64,000 bases of DNA from Austwickia chelonae (GCF_003391095.1 NZ_CP031447.1:1612001-1676000); one strand, 5' to 3'; counted from the first letter of the stretch, positions 9,545-19,627 are shown. Notes: generated from the letters alone by a model not told the origin. Made by a program: numbers and translations.

Positions 9545-10203
9545 ACCCTCAGGCCTCGAACACATCGCCGACAGGCGAACCCTCGGCAAGCCAGTCCTCG
9601 GTGGCGTCCGGTCCGCAAAATGTCCCACCCAGTCCGTGGAACCTGCCGAATGCGCTGACCGTTCTGCGCATCCTCATGGTTCCGCTCTACGGATGGTTGT
9701 TGCTCAGTGAGGGAGGCACGGACACCACTCTGCGATGGTGGGCTTGTGCAGTCTTCGTCCTTGCGATGATCACCGACCGGCTCGACGGCGAGATCGCTCG
9801 TGCGAAAGGGTTGATCACCGACTTCGGCAAGATGGCCGACCCTATCGCCGACAAGGCTCTGACCGGGATGGGCTTTATCGGGCTCTCTCTCATCGGTGAC
9901 TTGTGGTGGTGGGTGACCGGGCTGATCCTCGCCCGGGAGCTCGGCGTCACCCTGCTGCGTTTCGTGGTGATCCGGTACGGGGTCATGGCGGCCAGTAAAG
10001 GCGGCAAGTTGAAGACCTTCCTCCAAGCAGTTGCTTTGGGAATGCTCACTGCCCCGGGTGGAGATTGGTGGTTGTGGCTGGCCTACGCGGTCACAGCGGC
10101 TGCCACAGTGGTAACCGTCGGCACGGGTGTCGATTACGTGCTCAAGGCGCGAGCCTTGGTCGTGGGGCAATCTCGCGACCGGAAAGTGGGAAGACAGGAA
10201 TGA
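9541..10203 (+). CDS. pgsA: CDP-diacylglycerol--glycerol-3-phosphate 3-phosphatidyltransferase
   Basis: A 220-residue membrane enzyme of phosphatidylglycerol synthesis. The CDP-alcohol phosphotransferase signature D-x2-DG-x2-AR-x8-G-x3-D-x3-D is complete in [18 protein letters not shown] followed by KMADPIAD, near residues 78-104. Several hydrophobic segments follow. The GTG at 9541 is preferred because it overlaps the rimO stop (ATGTGA) and places the conserved [14 protein letters not shown] motif about 38 residues in. Its own stop overlaps the next gene by 4 bases. An upstream in-frame ATG inside rimO is possible but would add 33 low-complexity residues. Confidence 0.93.
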   Translation: MNPQASNTSPTGEPSASQSSVASGPQNVPPSPWNLPNALTVLRILMVPLYGWLLLSEGGTDTTLRWWACAVFVLAMITDRLDGEIARAKGLITDFGKMADPIADKALTGMGFIGLSLIGDLWWWVTGLILARELGVTLLRFVVIRYGVMAASKGGKLKTFLQAVALGMLTAPGGDWWLWLAYAVTAAATVVTVGTGVDYVLKARALVVGQSRDRKVGRQE

Positions 10204-10694
10204 CGACAGCCGGTGTGGATCGCTCCTCGAATGTGGTCGATGATCTCTGCCTCGCGGCACAGACTGTTGCCACAGCTGAATCCCTCACCGGCGGCTTGGT
10301 GGTCGCCAGCCTGATCGATGTCCCAGGCGCATCTGCTGTGGTTCGGGGCGGAATGGTCGTTTACCATCCCGACCTGAAGGTGTCGTTGGCGGGTGTCGAC
10401 GACATGTTGCTCGCAGTGGGAGGGTCGGTTCAATCCGAGGTGGCCGCGCAGCTGGCGAGAGGAGCCCGTACCCGTTTTCGTGCGACCTGGGGGGTGGGCA
10501 CCACCGGGGTCGCCGGTCCTGGAGTCTCGGACGGTAACCCTGCGGGGACGGTCTTCATCGCTGTGGACGGGCCAGGAGGAACCACCGTTCGCAGGCTGGA
10601 GTTGACCGGAGGTAGGCACCGGGTACGGTTGGCTGCTGTCGACGAGGTCCTGGACCTCCTACGTGAGTGCATCCGTCAGGCGAATGTCCGTTGA
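10200..10694 (+). CDS. CinA C-terminal family protein (nicotinamide-nucleotide amidohydrolase)
   Basis: A 164-residue stand-alone CinA C-terminal domain, the PncC-type amidohydrolase that converts nicotinamide mononucleotide to nicotinate mononucleotide. Characteristic motifs are VATAESLTGGLV near residue 24, VRGGMVVYHPDLKVSLAGV, and TTGVAGPGVSDGNPAGTVFIAV. The ATG overlaps the pgsA stop (ATGA). The N-terminal molybdopterin-binding-like domain of full CinA is absent, as is normal for this pgsA-cinA-clgR cluster. Confidence 0.92.
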   Translation: MTTAGVDRSSNVVDDLCLAAQTVATAESLTGGLVVASLIDVPGASAVVRGGMVVYHPDLKVSLAGVDDMLLAVGGSVQSEVAAQLARGARTRFRATWGVGTTGVAGPGVSDGNPAGTVFIAVDGPGGTTVRRLELTGGRHRVRLAAVDEVLDLLRECIRQANVR

Positions 10695-10772
10695 CAGGCA
10701 CCCTTGCACATCAACTGAGCGGCGCTCTGGGAACGGGCCGGTTATCCTGACAGTGGCGACATCGACACAGGT

Positions 10773-10783
10773 CGCTCCCAGCG
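10773..10783. promoter_or_regulatory. candidate ClgR operator
   Basis: CGCTCCCAGCG fits the CGC-N5-GCG core recognised by ClgR regulators in actinobacteria. It lies 67 bases upstream of the clgR ATG in the 156-base gap 10695-10850. ClgR is known to control its own gene in several actinobacteria, so autoregulation is a reasonable inference. Confidence 0.4.
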
Positions 10784-10850
10784 CCTGCATGAAGCCGATA
10801 TCCGGTTCCACGGATGATCCGATGATCAAGAGGTACAGGGAGGTAAGCGC

Positions 10851-11150
10851 ATGATCCTGCTCAGGCGGGAGATGGGGGACGCGCTGCGGGAGTGCCGCAC
10901 CTCCCAAGGGCGGACCCTCAGGGACATCTCCTCCGCTGCTTCGGTCTCTTTGGGATATCTCAGCGAGATAGAACGCGGCGAGAAGGAAGCTTCCTCGGAG
11001 CTATTGGCGGCGATCTGTGCGGCATTGTCGTTGCCGATGTCTCAGCTGCTGATCCGGGTCGCCGAGCGCGCAGAGGTGGCTGAACGGTCCTCCGCTCCTG
11101 TCGCCTTGCCGCTACCCCGCGAGAGTAACCTCAGGGCTTCTGCGGCGTGA
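10851..11150 (+). CDS. clgR: ClgR-type helix-turn-helix regulator
   Basis: A 99-residue XRE-family DNA-binding protein. The sequence [20 protein letters not shown] followed by [20 protein letters not shown] and [17 protein letters not shown] is characteristic of ClgR, the activator of clp protease genes in Streptomyces, Corynebacterium and Mycobacterium. The helix-turn-helix covers about residues 10-65; the rest is short and Ala-rich. In related organisms it is itself a Clp substrate, and the Ala-rich end (NLRASAA) fits a degradation tail. Its position after pgsA-cinA is the usual actinobacterial location. Confidence 0.9.
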   Translation: MILLRREMGDALRECRTSQGRTLRDISSAASVSLGYLSEIERGEKEASSELLAAICAALSLPMSQLLIRVAERAEVAERSSAPVALPLPRESNLRASAA

Positions 11151-11197
11151 GAACAGCCGTGCCTGGTCACCCCCGGAATGGCGGATCAGACAGGGGA

Positions 11198-11215
11198 GGG
11201 CCTGCGTTCAGGCCC
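11198..11215. terminator. short hairpin between clgR and the subtilase gene
   Basis: GGGCCTG (11198-11204) and CAGGCCC (11209-11215) form a 7-pair stem with a CGTT loop. It overlaps the stop codon of the minus-strand protease gene and lies between two convergent genes, so it may end transcription from either side. Confidence 0.45.
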
Positions 11216-13034
11216 GGGGAACAAGAGGGACGCCTGGTCTTCCGATGACCTGACGGGTGTCGTAGAAGAAAGGAACGGAAATGCTCCCCCCTGCCGTGGT
11301 GATCACCATGATGGTGTGGCCAAGAGCTCCGGGCGGGGTCTGGATCACCAACGAATTCTCCGAGGACGACAGCGTGGACGCTTGGCGCCCGCCGATCGTC
11401 ACCCGGCCTCCGGCGAGGCCGTTGCCGCTCACGGCGATCACGTCTCCTCCTGCGGATCGTGCACCAGCAGGGTTCACCGATTCCACGGTGGGCGGGGCTG
11501 TCTGTGTGGGGCGGACGGCGTCCACCGCGCGCCATGCATCCACGATGCCTGCGCCGAAACCGCTGCCTCCTGAGGCGAAGGGCGTGACGCTGGAGACCAG
11601 GGCTGAACGGACCTGGGCAGGGGTCAAAGAGGGGTTCACCGACCACATCAGGCTGGCTATCGCTGACACATGAGGTGTGGCCATTGACGTGCCATAGCGG
11701 GAGGTATACGTCCATCCAGCAGGATCGAACGAACGGCCGGACGTATTGCCCAGCCCCCAGATAGCGGTTCCCGGTGCAGACAGGGCGACGGCACTTCCGG
11801 AGTTGGAGAAAGTGGCTCCGGTCCGCTCTTGGTTCGAGGCCGCTACGGTGAGCACTCCACGACAGTTGGCGGGGCTGTACCGGGAGACGTCGCTCCCGTC
11901 ATTGCCTGCTGCGACGACCACCAGTGCACCTCGTGCCGTTGCCAGGTCGATCGCGCTCTGTTCGGTGGGGCTGCACACGCCAATCCCACCGAGGGAGAGG
12001 TTGATGATCTTCGCCGGGTGTGCATTGGCCGGGACCCCTGGAACCGGGCCGCCTGCTGACCAGACGATCGCATCGGCCACATCGCTGTCAGTACCACCGC
12101 ATCGACCCAATGCGCGCACCGGCAGTATCCGTGCTCCTGGGGCGACCGAGGCCACTCCGAGGCCGTTGCCGGTGAGCGCGGCGATGGTGCCTGAGACGTG
12201 CAGACCGTGCCACGAAGACGATGTGGGGTTGGGGTCGTCGCACATTCCCCAGCTGTTCCAATCCCCGGAGTCGGTCGGGTCGGCGTCCCGCCCGTTGCCG
12301 TCGAGGGAGTAAGCGGCATCGCTGATGAAGTCGTAGCCGGGGAGGAAACGACCTTGGATATCGGGGTGGGGCAGAGACCCGGTGTCGATGACTGCCACGG
12401 TCGTCCCACTGCCGTCGCTGATCTTCCACGCGTCGGGTACCCGGATGGCCGGAAGGTCCCACTGTGCAGGGTAATAGGGATCGTCGGGGTCCGCTGAGAT
12501 GGTGAACCTGCGCTCGGGCACGGCGTATTCGACTCCGGGTCGGGAGGCCAGCGCTCGAGCTGCGGAGGCCGCCTCCCCGTCGACCTCGATGACCATCGCT
12601 CCGGTTGCTGTGCGGCGAGCGATATCGACCTTGGTGCCGACCTCAGCGGCCGCAGCCATGAGTCGAGACTTCTCCTCGACTGCGGTACCTGCCGACCGGG
12701 TCAGTTTGAGGACGACACGGCCGGTGTACTTCGGCTTGTCGACCGGGCGCGTCGACGCTCGAGGTCGGTTTGTGGAAGATGAGGCGATGCCTGTCGCGAG
12801 ATTTTCTCCGTCGTACCCATTCGCTTCCTCCCCATTCGTTTCCTCGGGGGCTTGGACCAAGGGGAAATCGACCTGCTGCGGTCGTGCGGGCCCTGCGGAA
12901 ACTGGTGCGGACAGGACAGCCTGCCCGAGCGCGGGAGAAGGAATTTCTGCTGCATCCCCGGCAACCCAGAACACGGGGACGACCAGGAGGGTGCTCCCCA
13001 GCGCCGCCGAGGTGAGTGATCGACGCAGCGACAT
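11208..13034 (-). CDS. secreted S8 family serine protease (subtilase) with IPT/TIG domain
   Basis: A 608-residue exported subtilisin-like protease. A signal peptide (SLRRSLTSAALGSTLLVVP) opens the protein. A propeptide-like region runs to about 180 (GRVVLKLTRSAGTAVEEKSR to VEYAVPERRF). The S8 catalytic domain covers about 190-495, with Asp217 in AVIDTGSLPHPD, His276 in SWHGLHVSG and Ser450 in GTSMATPHVS, so the triad is intact. About 510-595 is an immunoglobulin-like IPT/TIG domain (VESVNPAGARSAGGDVIAVS). It probably acts outside the cell on protein substrates; the substrate is unknown. Two imperfect CRP-like sequences lie in the 204-base gap upstream (13035-13238). Confidence 0.93.
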   Translation of the reverse strand: MSLRRSLTSAALGSTLLVVPVFWVAGDAAEIPSPALGQAVLSAPVSAGPARPQQVDFPLVQAPEETNGEEANGYDGENLATGIASSSTNRPRASTRPVDKPKYTGRVVLKLTRSAGTAVEEKSRLMAAAAEVGTKVDIARRTATGAMVIEVDGEAASAARALASRPGVEYAVPERRFTISADPDDPYYPAQWDLPAIRVPDAWKISDGSGTTVAVIDTGSLPHPDIQGRFLPGYDFISDAAYSLDGNGRDADPTDSGDWNSWGMCDDPNPTSSSWHGLHVSGTIAALTGNGLGVASVAPGARILPVRALGRCGGTDSDVADAIVWSAGGPVPGVPANAHPAKIINLSLGGIGVCSPTEQSAIDLATARGALVVVAAGNDGSDVSRYSPANCRGVLTVAASNQERTGATFSNSGSAVALSAPGTAIWGLGNTSGRSFDPAGWTYTSRYGTSMATPHVSAIASLMWSVNPSLTPAQVRSALVSSVTPFASGGSGFGAGIVDAWRAVDAVRPTQTAPPTVESVNPAGARSAGGDVIAVSGNGLAGGRVTIGGRQASTLSSSENSLVIQTPPGALGHTIMVITTAGGSISVPFFYDTRQVIGRPGVPLVPRA

Positions 13035-13238
13035 GACCGCTCCTTCCGCGGCGCAGGCCGCCAGGACTACCCGTGGTGGGCCTCACCCGGTGCCGTGCTC
13101 CCATCGTCCTGAGCGTGACGAAACTGAGCGACAAACCCCGTGATCAGTCACATTGTGATCGATCTCATGGCTGATTAGTCGGATATTTTCGGATGTGTCG
13201 TCGCTCCTGCCCGCTCTGGAGAAGACATGAATGCCGGA

Positions 13239-16200
13239 TCAGCGGCGTAGCCGCAATCCTTTCGGCGTGGCTCGAAAACCGGCCTCCAGGAGTACCTGGA
13301 CCATGACGTGGTCAGAGCCCAGCGCAGGCCGGCCGTCCACGTGCTCGACCTGCCCCAACTCGAACCGGCCGGAGCGCACAAGGGCGGCCAGGGCCCGGGC
13401 CGCAGCAGTCAGCGCAGAGGACCGTGCCGTATAGGTGATGAGCTGCTGCCCTGCTCGTTCGACATACAGCACCAACTCGCCCTCGATGAGCACGACCGAA
13501 GAACCTGCCTTGCGTGGCGATCTGACAGCCACCCCTGGATCGGCAGGTCTTGGCCACGGCAGAAATGTCCCGTAAGGATTCGCCGGATCGGTGGCTGCCA
13601 GGACGAGGACCTCCTGGGGGTGGGCGACCCGGTCTGTTCGCCGAGCGATTGCTCGCAAACGCTCTACCGCTGCAATCACTGCGAACTGCGAAGCGCCTAA
13701 ACCGTCGACGAAGTATCCACGCCTCACCTGCCCGGCTTCCTCCGCTGCGGACAACACCCGATAGATCGGAGCGAAACCACCGACTGTTCCCTCCGCGCGC
13801 GCGGAAGCGCTTCACTGACGGTGACCCTACGGTGTCGGTACCGTCTGTTCCCTCCGCGCGCGCGGAAGCGCTGGTGACCAGGCCGTAGCGGGCCAGGAGC
13901 ATCTCGGTAGTGGCATAGGCGCGACGAGTGGGATCGGGATCGGTCTCGGGCAGTGCCGTCCAGTGGCCGACCCCGGTGGCTGGAACCGGTGCGGTCGGTG
14001 GCCGATGGTACGCCCCGACGCGGGAATACCCGCCCGATAGCTCACCGAACGGGCGGCGTCCTCGCCGCATCGTGCGGACCTTGTTCGCCTGCCGGGAAGT
14101 CCTTGTCGCTGGCGGCTTGGCTCGAAGGCGGGCGCGTATCGGTGCGAAGCTGTCGTTGGTGACTTTCCCGGACCAGACCAGGTGCCACAGCGTCTCCAGG
14201 AGTTCTTGGTCCGAGGCTTCGCCGAGTTGTGAGGACAAGGCACGGAAAGGGAAGGACCCTCCTCCGGACAGAATGCGGAGCACGCGGTCGCCGAGGACGG
14301 CTCCATCGTTCTGCGGTGTCGCCGGGGGCAGAGCCAGGGTGAGCGGGGCCACCTCTGAGGGGTGCCAGGAGACCCATCCGTTCCGGGAAGCTCCGCCGTG
14401 GCCTTGCCAGAGCACCTGGCGTGAGGTCGCTACTTCCTCGAGATCCTCGGAACGGTATCCGGACACCCGGGACGGGAAGATCCAGTCCTCCCAGACGGCT
14501 GAGGGGAGGGCTAAGCCGGCAAGTTGGTCGATGACCTGCAGTACGCCCTCAGGGCCGTGTGTCTTCCCGCCGACCGACTGCCAGGCGGGGAGGAAGCGCC
14601 CCATCGTGTGCTGAGGTAGCGGGGCCACTTCGGCGCGCAGTGCGGCTGCGGAGCGGCGACGGAGCACACCGATGACCTCGATATCGGCATAGTCCGGTGG
14701 CATCGGTTCAGCTGAAGACCGTTGGCCTTTCTCCTGGGGGTGGAGTTTGCCTCGACGTAGCCGACCTTCGGCGACCAGCCGGTCCAGGACCTCGGCCGCG
14801 GCGGCGGCGCCGATCCCGAGCCAGGCGGAGGCCTCTGCGGCGGTGAATAGTGCGCGGGACCGGGCGTAGCGGGACATCAGGTCGCCGAGTGGGTCGTCGA
14901 CGGGGCTCAGGAGCGTCGGTGGTAACCAGTCGGGCAGAGCGGTGCCGAGTGCATCGCGGAGGCGTGCCGCATCTTCCACGACGATCCACCGCGGTCCGTC
15001 GACCAACCGGATCTGTACCGTTCGGTGGGCTGTCGCCAATTCTTCGAGCCAACGCTCGACTCGGTGTCGAGCTGTGGGCGTGGTCCGGTTGCGGAGCCAG
15101 TCGCTGGTGACCGGACCGAATCTGCGGATCGTTTCGGCGATGTCCTCCAGGCCGCGGCAGTGTCGTTCCGGGGTCGCCTGTTGGCGTTCCTGGTCAACGG
15201 CGGAGACCACCGTAGGGTCGAGCAGGTCGGACAGCGGGATCGGCTGTTCTCCGCCGAGAAGGTCGGACAGCAGCTCGCTGTCGAGCCCGGATGCGGCCAT
15301 TCTGCGTTCGGCTGAGGGGGCATCGCTCTCGTAGAGCGAACTGGCGACTCGGTCGAAGAGCAGGTTCCTGGCGTAGGGGGAGGCCGAGCGGGTCTGTACT
15401 TGATGGAGGACGATCGTCCCCGCTTTGATGCCATTCATCACGTCGATCAGTGCCGGGACGTCGAAGACATCCTGGACGCATTCTCTGACGGCCTCGGAGA
15501 TGATGGGAAAGTCAATGAACCTACTGGCGATGTCGAGTAATTGGCTCGATCGGTGACGTTGCTGCCATAGTGCTTGGCGTCGTCCGGGAAGTGGCTTGGG
15601 CAGCAGCAGGGAACGCGCTGCGCATTCCCGGAACCTCGCGGCGAAGAGTGCAGATCCTTCGACCTGATTGGCGACCGACTCCATCACCTCCTCCGGTTCG
15701 ATGATCAGGAAGGGGAGAAGATCGAAGCGATCCGTTCGCTCCGGGAGCAGACCCGAGGCGCCAGGATCACTGTCGGGCAATCGCAGGACGATACCGTCGT
15801 CATGATGGGTCAGGTGGGCGTCGACCCCGAAGTGCGAGCGGAGACGATCTGCGATCAGCAGAGCCCACGGGGCGTGCACCTGAGCCCCGTAGGGGGTGTG
15901 TACGACGACCTGTCGGTCCCCGAGTTCGTCCTGGAAGTGTTCGACGACGACGGTGTGATCGTCGGGTAACAGACCAGTGGCCTGCTGCTGTTCCTCCAGG
16001 TAGGAGACGAGGTTCTCCGCGGCGTAGATGTCCAGGCCCCCTTCCCGGACCTGGCGGAGTGCCGTGTCGCGGTCGAGGTTCGAGATCTCCCGGGCATAAG
16101 CACCGATCGCGGCGCCGAGTTCCGCAGGACGCCCGGCGGAGTCGCCCTTCCAGAAAGGAAGTCGTCCGGTCGATCCCGGTGACGGTGAGACGACCACCTG

Positions 16201-17970
16201 GTCATGGGTGATCTTCTCGATCCGCCAGGTCGAGGTGCCGAGGGTGAGGAGGTCGCCGACGTGGGACTCGTGGACCATCTCTTCGTCGAGTTCTCCGACC
16301 CGCCTCCCGCTGCCCTCTCCGGCGAGGAAGACGCCGTACGTTCCCCGGTCGGGGATCGTGCCGCCGCTGGTGACCGCGATCCGCTGGGCGCCTGGCCGAG
16401 CTGTGAGTCGGTCAGTGGTGCGGTCCCAGGTCAATCTGGGGCGTAAGGTGGCGAAGTCCTCGGCCGGATAGCGTCCGGAGAGCATGTCCAAGACTGCGGT
16501 GAGTGCGTGGCGGGACAAGGTGCGATAGGGCGCAGACCTGGACAGCAGAGCATGCGCGTCCTCGACGGACCAGTCGTCCATGCAGACCATGGCGACCAGC
16601 TGCTGCGACAGGACGTCCAAGGAATTGCGCACGATGCGCAGGGTTTCGATCCGACCGCTGAGCATCAAGGAAACGACGACCGCACTCTGCAGGAGGTCGC
16701 CGCGATGGCGGGGGAGGACGACCCCGGTGGAAATCGCACCAGCCCGGTGTCCTGCTCGACCGATGCGTTGGAGTCCTCCGGCGACACTGGGTGGCGATTC
16801 GACGTGGACGACCAGGTCGACCGCGCCCATGTCGATGCCGAGCTCGAGACTGCTGGTCGCCACGACGGCAGGGAGCTTCCCCGATTTCAGGTCGGTTTCG
16901 ATGGCTGCGCGAAGCTCTTTGCTGACCGATCCATGATGTGCCCGAGCAAGGAGCGGAGCCGCGCCACGGGAGACGTTGGTGGGGGAGGAGACCGTGTGCA
17001 ACCCCGCTGGGGGAAGCTCGGAGGCGACATCGGCTTGATCTTCGCCCAGTTCGTTGATCCGGGCGGTGAGACGCTCCGCCTGACGGCGACTGTTGGTGAA
17101 GACGATGGTGGAACGGTGTGCGGCGATGAGTTCGACGAGGCGGTTCTCCACATGCGGCCAGACTGAGGTACGCCGAGGATCGGCGGGGCCTGAGGTGACC
17201 TGGTCCGGCCCGGGTTCTCCGGGGTCGGACAGACGAGGAACCGGGACGACGATGCTCAGATCCCATCGCTTGCGTTCCTCCGAGCAGATGATCCGTACCG
17301 GTCGATCACCGGCCAGGAAACGGCCGACTTCTTCCGCCGGACGTGCCGTGGCGGAGAGTCCGATGCGTTGTGCAGGCGTCTCGAGGAGGGCATCGAGCCT
17401 TTCGAGGGTCAGCGCCAGATGCGCACCTCGTTTAGTTCCTGCGACGGCATGGATCTCGTCGATGATCACGGTGCTGACCCCACGTAGTCGGTCCCGCGCC
17501 TGCGAGGTCAGGAGAAGGAAGAGGGACTCGGGGGTGGTGATCAGGACGTCAGCGCCTTTCTTCACGAAGGCACGTCGCTCGGATCCCGGCGTGTCCCCGG
17601 AGCGGACGCAGACGCGAACGTCGGCTCGGGGGAGGCCGAGCTTTTCGCTGTGCTGGCCGATTCCGGTCAGCGGAACACGGAGATTGCGTTCGATGTCGGC
17701 GGCAAGGGCTTTCAACGGCGAGACGTAGAGGACACGGCATTGTCGCGTCGAATCATGTCGAGGAGGATTCCGTTGCAGATCGTCCAGGGACCACAGGAAA
17801 GCCGAGAGCGTCTTGCCTGATCCGGTTGGCGCGATCACCAGGGTGTGCGTACCGGTACGGATGGCCGACCAGGCCTGGGTCTGTACGGAGGTGTGCGCGG
17901 CGAAGGTTTCGCGGAACCATCTCGTGGTCGCAGGGGAGAACCCGCTCAAGGGATCGGGGTCGGCGTCCAT
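13239..17970 (-). pseudogene. lhr: Lhr-type ATP-dependent helicase gene, frame broken by a 61-bp insertion
   Basis: A large Lhr-family superfamily-2 helicase. Starting at the ATG at 17970, the first domain shows Walker A LVIAPTGSGKTLSAFLW, Walker B STVIIDEIHAVAGTKRGAHL, ATSSLELGIDMG and the motif VI region QRIGRAGHR. The Lhr core and C-terminal domains follow. Near 13872 the frame is lost: the uninterrupted frame continues with unrelated sequence to a stop at 13312. The true C-terminus (from LSAAEEAGQVRRGYFVDGLG to TPKGLRLRR) lies in another frame and ends at 13239. Removing exactly 61 bases restores one 1556-residue frame reading EGTVGGFAPIYRVLSAAEEA, which is the expected sequence. The helicase core is intact; about 190 C-terminal residues are lost. 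Alternatives are an assembly error or a reversible switch. An in-frame ATG at 18018 would add 16 residues. Confidence 0.85.
13779..13872. repeat. direct repeats bounding the 61-bp insertion in lhr
   Basis: Two copies of a 33-base sequence, 13779-13811 and 13840-13872, differ at one position and share an exact 28-base core (13784-13811 and 13845-13872). The period is 61 bases, which is not a multiple of three. A 28-base unique segment lies between them (13812-13839). Each copy contains the perfect palindrome TCCGCGCGCGCGGA (13792-13805 and 13853-13866), an alternating CG tract prone to hairpins and slippage. Confidence 0.9.
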
Positions 17971-18042
17971 GGCGTTCTTCAGCCTGGCACAGGACTGCGG
18001 TCGTGTACAGGAAGCCATCGCAGCGCATGTTTGACTGGACGG

Positions 18043-18264
18043 GTGCGACTCTCTGATTTCTGGCGACTCATGGACGACGAGTTCGGCTCGGCGCGGGGGC
18101 GGATGTTGGCCGAGAACCAGGCCTTGTCCGCCTTGGGCAGCTTGACTGGCTCCGCAGCGCTGGAACAGGGGGTCCCGGTGCGGGATGTCTGGACTGCGGT
18201 CTGCGAGGAGATGCAGGTTCCTCCGGAGCGTCGGTGGGGCAAGGAGCGCCCTCGTCGTCGATAG
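18043..18264 (+). CDS. DUF3046 family protein
   Basis: A 73-residue protein matching the small actinobacterial DUF3046 family that commonly sits just before recA. Typical features are VRLSDFWRLMDDEFGSARGR at the start, the middle DQ/NQ-x-LSALGSLT segment and VRDVWTAVCEEMQVPPERRW at the end. The GTG at 18043 is chosen because it begins exactly at the conserved VRLSDFW; the ribosome site is weak. No function is established for the family. It diverges from the lhr gene, whose start lies 72 bases away. Confidence 0.85.
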   Translation: MRLSDFWRLMDDEFGSARGRMLAENQALSALGSLTGSAALEQGVPVRDVWTAVCEEMQVPPERRWGKERPRRR

Positions 18265-18309
18265 TTGTCCCGGAGGACGGCCACGGCGCATGTCCACGAC
18301 CTCAATCGA

Positions 18310-18325
18310 TCGAACACCTGTTCGG
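18310..18325. promoter_or_regulatory. LexA (SOS) box upstream of recA
   Basis: TCGAACACCTGTTCGG matches the Gram-positive/actinobacterial SOS box TCGAAC-N4-GTTCGA at 11 of 12 fixed positions. A -10-like TAAGCT follows at 18327-18332. LexA bound here would repress recA until DNA damage. Confidence 0.88.
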
Positions 18326-18393
18326 TTAAGCTGTGTCCACAGGGGTGGGGTTGTCGGCGTATTCGTACACAGGTGATTCCTGGGTGTGCAGCT

Positions 18394-18416
18394 GTGTCGG
18401 AGCCTGCCTCTAACGT
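18394..18416 (+). promoter_or_regulatory. PafBC-type (RecA-NDp) promoter of recA
   Basis: GTGTCGGAG (18394-18402), exactly 8 bases, then TAACGT (18411-18416). This fits the mycobacterial RecA-NDp/PafBC motif TTGTCRGTG-N8-TANNNT with two mismatches in the upstream half and a perfect downstream half. It lies 87 bases before the recA ATG and would give LexA-independent induction by DNA damage. Confidence 0.6.
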
Positions 18417-18502
18417 CTGACCGGATGGTGACGCCTGGGTGTGTCCCCTCACGGTCGAAGGTAGACGGCCGAATCGATGATGAGCAGATGGGTGGGTGTG
18501 AG

Positions 18503-19627
18503 ATGGCTGCTGCGGCAGACCAGAAGTTGAAGTCACTCGACACGGTGATGGCGCAGATCGAGAAATCGCACGGCAAGGGCGCAGTGATGCGGCTGGGTGA
18601 CGACGTCCGCCCGCCGATCGAGGTCATTCCCACCGGGTCGATCTCGTTGGACGTGGCCCTCGGTATCGGAGGCCTTCCGCGGGGCCGGATCGTGGAGATC
18701 TACGGTCCGGAGTCGTCGGGCAAGACGACGGTGGCTCTGCACGCTGTGGCGAATGCGCAGAAGAACGGCGGCATCGCGGCCTTCATCGACGCCGAGCACG
18801 CCCTCGACCCGGAATATGCGAAGAAGCTCGGGGTCGACACGGACGCTCTCCTGGTCAGCCAGCCGGACACCGGCGAACAGGCTCTGGAGATCGCTGACAT
18901 GCTGATTCGCTCCGGCGCTCTGGACATCATCGTGATCGACTCGGTGGCGGCGCTGGTCCCTCGAGCCGAGATCGAGGGCGAGATGGGTGATTCCCACGTC
19001 GGGCTGCAGGCTCGGTTGATGAGCCAGGCCCTGCGGAAGATCACCGGTGCCTTGAACAGCACCGGAACCACTGCGATTTTCATCAACCAGTTGCGCGAGA
19101 AGATCGGTGTGATGTTCGGCTCGCCGGAGACCACCACCGGTGGTAAGGCCTTGAAATTCTATGCTTCGGTGCGCTTGGACGTCCGTCGCATCGAAACCTT
19201 GAAGGATGGTTCGGAGCCGGTCGGTAACCGGACCCGCTGCAAGGTGGTCAAGAACAAGGTCTCGCCCCCCTTCAAACAAGCCGAATTCGACATCATCTAT
19301 GGCCAGGGCATCTCTCGTGAGGGTGGTCTGATCGACATGGGCGTGGAGCACGGATTCGTCCGTAAGTCGGGGGCCTGGTACACCTACGACGGCGATCAGC
19401 TGGGCCAGGGCAAGGAGAACGCCCGCAACTTCCTCCGCGACAACCCGCAGTTGACTGACGAGCTGGAGCGCAAGATCAAGGGCAAACTCGGTATCGGTCC
19501 GGTTCTGACCCAGGAAGCACCGCAGGCCGCTCCTGCTGAACGGCAGAACACGTCCCCGGCTCGCGGCGCAGGCCGTGGCCGTCGCAAGGCTGAGAACTCG
19601 ATGGCAGATGCCCCTGTCTCCTTCTGA
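18503..19627 (+). CDS. recA: recombinase RecA
   Basis: A 374-residue RecA recombinase, which forms filaments on single-stranded DNA, exchanges strands and triggers LexA self-cleavage. The sequence begins [20 protein letters not shown], followed by MRLGDD, Walker [10 protein letters not shown] near residue 70, [20 protein letters not shown], the loop 2 region [24 protein letters not shown], and an acidic/Ala-rich C-terminal tail. The ATG at 18503 is chosen because it begins the conserved MAAAADQK; an in-frame ATG at 18488 is possible. It has both an SOS box and a PafBC-type promoter. recX overlaps its end. Confidence 0.98.
   Translation: MAAAADQKLKSLDTVMAQIEKSHGKGAVMRLGDDVRPPIEVIPTGSISLDVALGIGGLPRGRIVEIYGPESSGKTTVALHAVANAQKNGGIAAFIDAEHALDPEYAKKLGVDTDALLVSQPDTGEQALEIADMLIRSGALDIIVIDSVAALVPRAEIEGEMGDSHVGLQARLMSQALRKITGALNSTGTTAIFINQLREKIGVMFGSPETTTGGKALKFYASVRLDVRRIETLKDGSEPVGNRTRCKVVKNKVSPPFKQAEFDIIYGQGISREGGLIDMGVEHGFVRKSGAWYTYDGDQLGQGKENARNFLRDNPQLTDELERKIKGKLGIGPVLTQEAPQAAPAERQNTSPARGAGRGRRKAENSMADAPVSF

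Noticed and set aside
17971-18633. N-terminal extension of the lhr frame past 17970
   Set aside because: The extension runs across the DUF3046 gene and the recA SOS box and does not resemble Lhr proteins; the helicase begins at the ATG at 17970 (or 18018 at most).
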